From: Paenibacillus vini
GTDB lineage: Bacteria > Bacillota > Bacilli > Paenibacillales > Paenibacillaceae
Assembly: GCF_018403325.1 (NCBI RefSeq)
Contig: NZ_BOSL01000005.1
Location: 124,001-188,000 of the forward strand
Direction: 5' to 3'
Length of the DNA: 64,000 nucleotides
Notes under the pieces: generated by a model
Seen by the model: only the letters and a program-made list of their open reading frames with translations
Databases searched by the model: none
What the model was told of the DNA's origin: nothing
In this document: positions 62,926 to 64,000 of the stretch, in pieces
Numbering within the stretch: position 1 is the stretch's first letter
Layout: each line of letters opens with the position of its first letter
Program-made: the position numbers and the translations under genes

Positions 62926-64000
62926 ATGACAGATTTACAAGATAATCAGTTAATCCTCCTGGATAATCTGATTTACTTAAAAAACGTTGCTAATATGAAT
63001 GGTAAAACAGTAGGCCGAATTATTAAGGTGTTATTAAAAAAGAAGTTAGACCTAAGCAAAGACCCGAAAACAGGAGATTATCCTGCGTCGATGTCCAGGC
63101 CCGAATGGATCGATCTTTTAAACATCATTAAAAATGACCCTCAGCTCTCGAAGCTGGTCGTTAAACACGGTGACCCCGGCTATGTATATGATAAAAATGG
63201 TCAGATCGTCCTCGTAACGAACGAGCAGACGGGCGAAACATACCCCTTGGAAGCGGGTGCCCGCATGGCGACCTTTGTTGACCCCGTATCGGAAACAGCT
63301 ACCGTCGTCTTCCGGGGCACTTCCGGGGATTACGAATGGCATGACAACGGAACCGGCGGCTATTTATCCGACACCGAGATGCAAAAGCAGGCATTAGCGT
63401 ATGTGGAAAGCCTGCCCTATGATCGTCTAACGGTTACCGGCCATTCAAAAGGCGGCAATAAGGCGCAGTACGTCGGTATTTTATCAGATAAAGTAAAGAA
63501 GGTCGTTTCTCTTGACGGCCAAGGATTTTCCAGGGAATTCATGAATAAATATAGGGAACGCATCGAAGCCAACCGTTACAAAATCACCTCCATCTCTGCC
63601 GGGAATGATCTCGTAAACAGCCTGCTGATCCCCGTTGCCGGCACAATAAAATTTATTCAGACCAGTCATCCCCTCCTTCGCCTCAATCCTCTCTACTATC
63701 ACAAGCCCAATATCGTTTTAAATGAGCGGGGAGAGTTGAACGATTCTGCTCCACAAGGATTGCTATCCAAATTTATAAATGAGTTTTCAATTTATGCAAG
63801 CACCACGATGAAGGACCCTGTTCGGCGTTACACGTTTGACGGTTTACTGGGCCTCATTGAGAAGGGAAATCAGGGTTCCGATAAAGAGAGCTGGACTCAA
63901 TCTCTCACAGGAGTGGCGATTGCATTAAGTCACTTGGACGATTTTGCTCTTTCCAAGATTGCCGACAGACATGGAAAGTTTGCCGAACTGACTGCGGCTG
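62926..64000 (+). CDS. Mbeg1-like (DUF2974) alpha/beta-hydrolase, 3' end outside the window
   Basis: ATG 62926 follows GATGAGGAGGATTAA; at least 358 residues, still open at the window edge. The serine nucleophile elbow is VTGHSKGGNKAQYVG, preceded by VVFRGTSGDYEWHDN, and VVSLDGQGFS follows, the pattern of Mbeg1-like (DUF2974) lipase-fold proteins. Some such proteins are secreted effectors. Location after the transfer genes makes cargo or an effector plausible. Confidence 0.75.
   Translation, partial: MTDLQDNQLILLDNLIYLKNVANMNGKTVGRIIKVLLKKKLDLSKDPKTGDYPASMSRPEWIDLLNIIKNDPQLSKLVVKHGDPGYVYDKNGQIVLVTNEQTGETYPLEAGARMATFVDPVSETATVVFRGTSGDYEWHDNGTGGYLSDTEMQKQALAYVESLPYDRLTVTGHSKGGNKAQYVGILSDKVKKVVSLDGQGFSREFMNKYRERIEANRYKITSISAGNDLVNSLLIPVAGTIKFIQTSHPLLRLNPLYYHKPNIVLNERGELNDSAPQGLLSKFINEFSIYASTTMKDPVRRYTFDGLLGLIEKGNQGSDKESWTQSLTGVAIALSHLDDFALSKIADRHGKFAELTAA

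Overview
The window looks like a Paenibacillus-type Bacillota genome. Ribosome-binding sites are strong AGGAGG types, TTG and GTG starts are frequent, and there is a copper-amine-oxidase-type stalk-domain protein, an SF0329-like protein and a Firmicute-style conjugation module. This is inference from gene content; no rRNA or tRNA gene was seen. The window is a mosaic of about 40 kb of AT-rich accessory DNA, about 12 kb of chromosome-like DNA, and the start of a more GC-rich conjugative module.

Region 1 (1-11 kb) is a defence-type cluster. It holds an HNH nuclease with a ScoMcrA-like N-terminal domain, a UvrD/helicase IV-like enzyme with an inserted PD-(D/E)XK motif and C-terminal zinc ribbons, and a cytosine-5 methyltransferase followed by McrB- and McrC-type genes. 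The last three resemble a LlaJI/BsuMI-type modification-restriction set. Region 2 (11-23 kb) holds small accessory genes, among them a Sir2 deacylase, a WYL regulator, a phosphatase, a RecB/Cas4-like protein lacking one catalytic acid, XRE and MerR-like proteins, and several frameshifted genes. One cluster starts with a leader peptide that runs directly into an intrinsic terminator.

Region 3 (23-30.4 kb) starts with the scar of a BREX system: truncated brxB and brxA on the minus strand, head to head with a truncated brxL on the plus strand. A plasmid-like maintenance block follows: ParM/ParR, an SF2-like helicase, four 78-bp tandem repeats sharing a CAGTACAA motif, a 12-bp inverted repeat built on the same motif, and an XRE regulator. 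Region 4 (31-40.3 kb) has two four-helix-bundle (S23/Avd-like) genes, a potentially structured RNA, a tyrosine recombinase and a Tn7-like operon tnsA-tnsB-tnsC-tniQ, with one unknown gene after it. TnsB keeps a DDE triad with the same spacing as Tn7 TnsB, but TnsA has lost two of its three catalytic residues (Glu to Gln, Asp to Ser). By analogy with Tn7 mutants this predicts copy-in transposition giving cointegrates, and the adjacent recombinase is a natural candidate resolvase. A Tn7-style terminus (TGT, six bases, ACAATAAA, then repeated sites) lies just after the operon at 40137, but it points away from the tns genes.

Region 5 (40.6-52.7 kb) looks chromosomal: a ketopantoate-reductase-like gene and TetR regulator, a stalk-domain protein whose terminator was split by an IS3-family insertion, a frameshifted AraC regulator beside a GH5 lipoprotein, a nucleotidyltransferase, a dihydrouridine synthase, an SF0329-like gene and an IS3 remnant. 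Region 6 (53-64 kb) is a type IV secretion module of an integrative conjugative element: VirD4, Maff2, VirB6/TrbL, PrgI, VirB4 and a bifunctional M23/NlpC-P60 cell-wall hydrolase. It is followed by three downstream genes ending in a partial Mbeg1-like (DUF2974) hydrolase.
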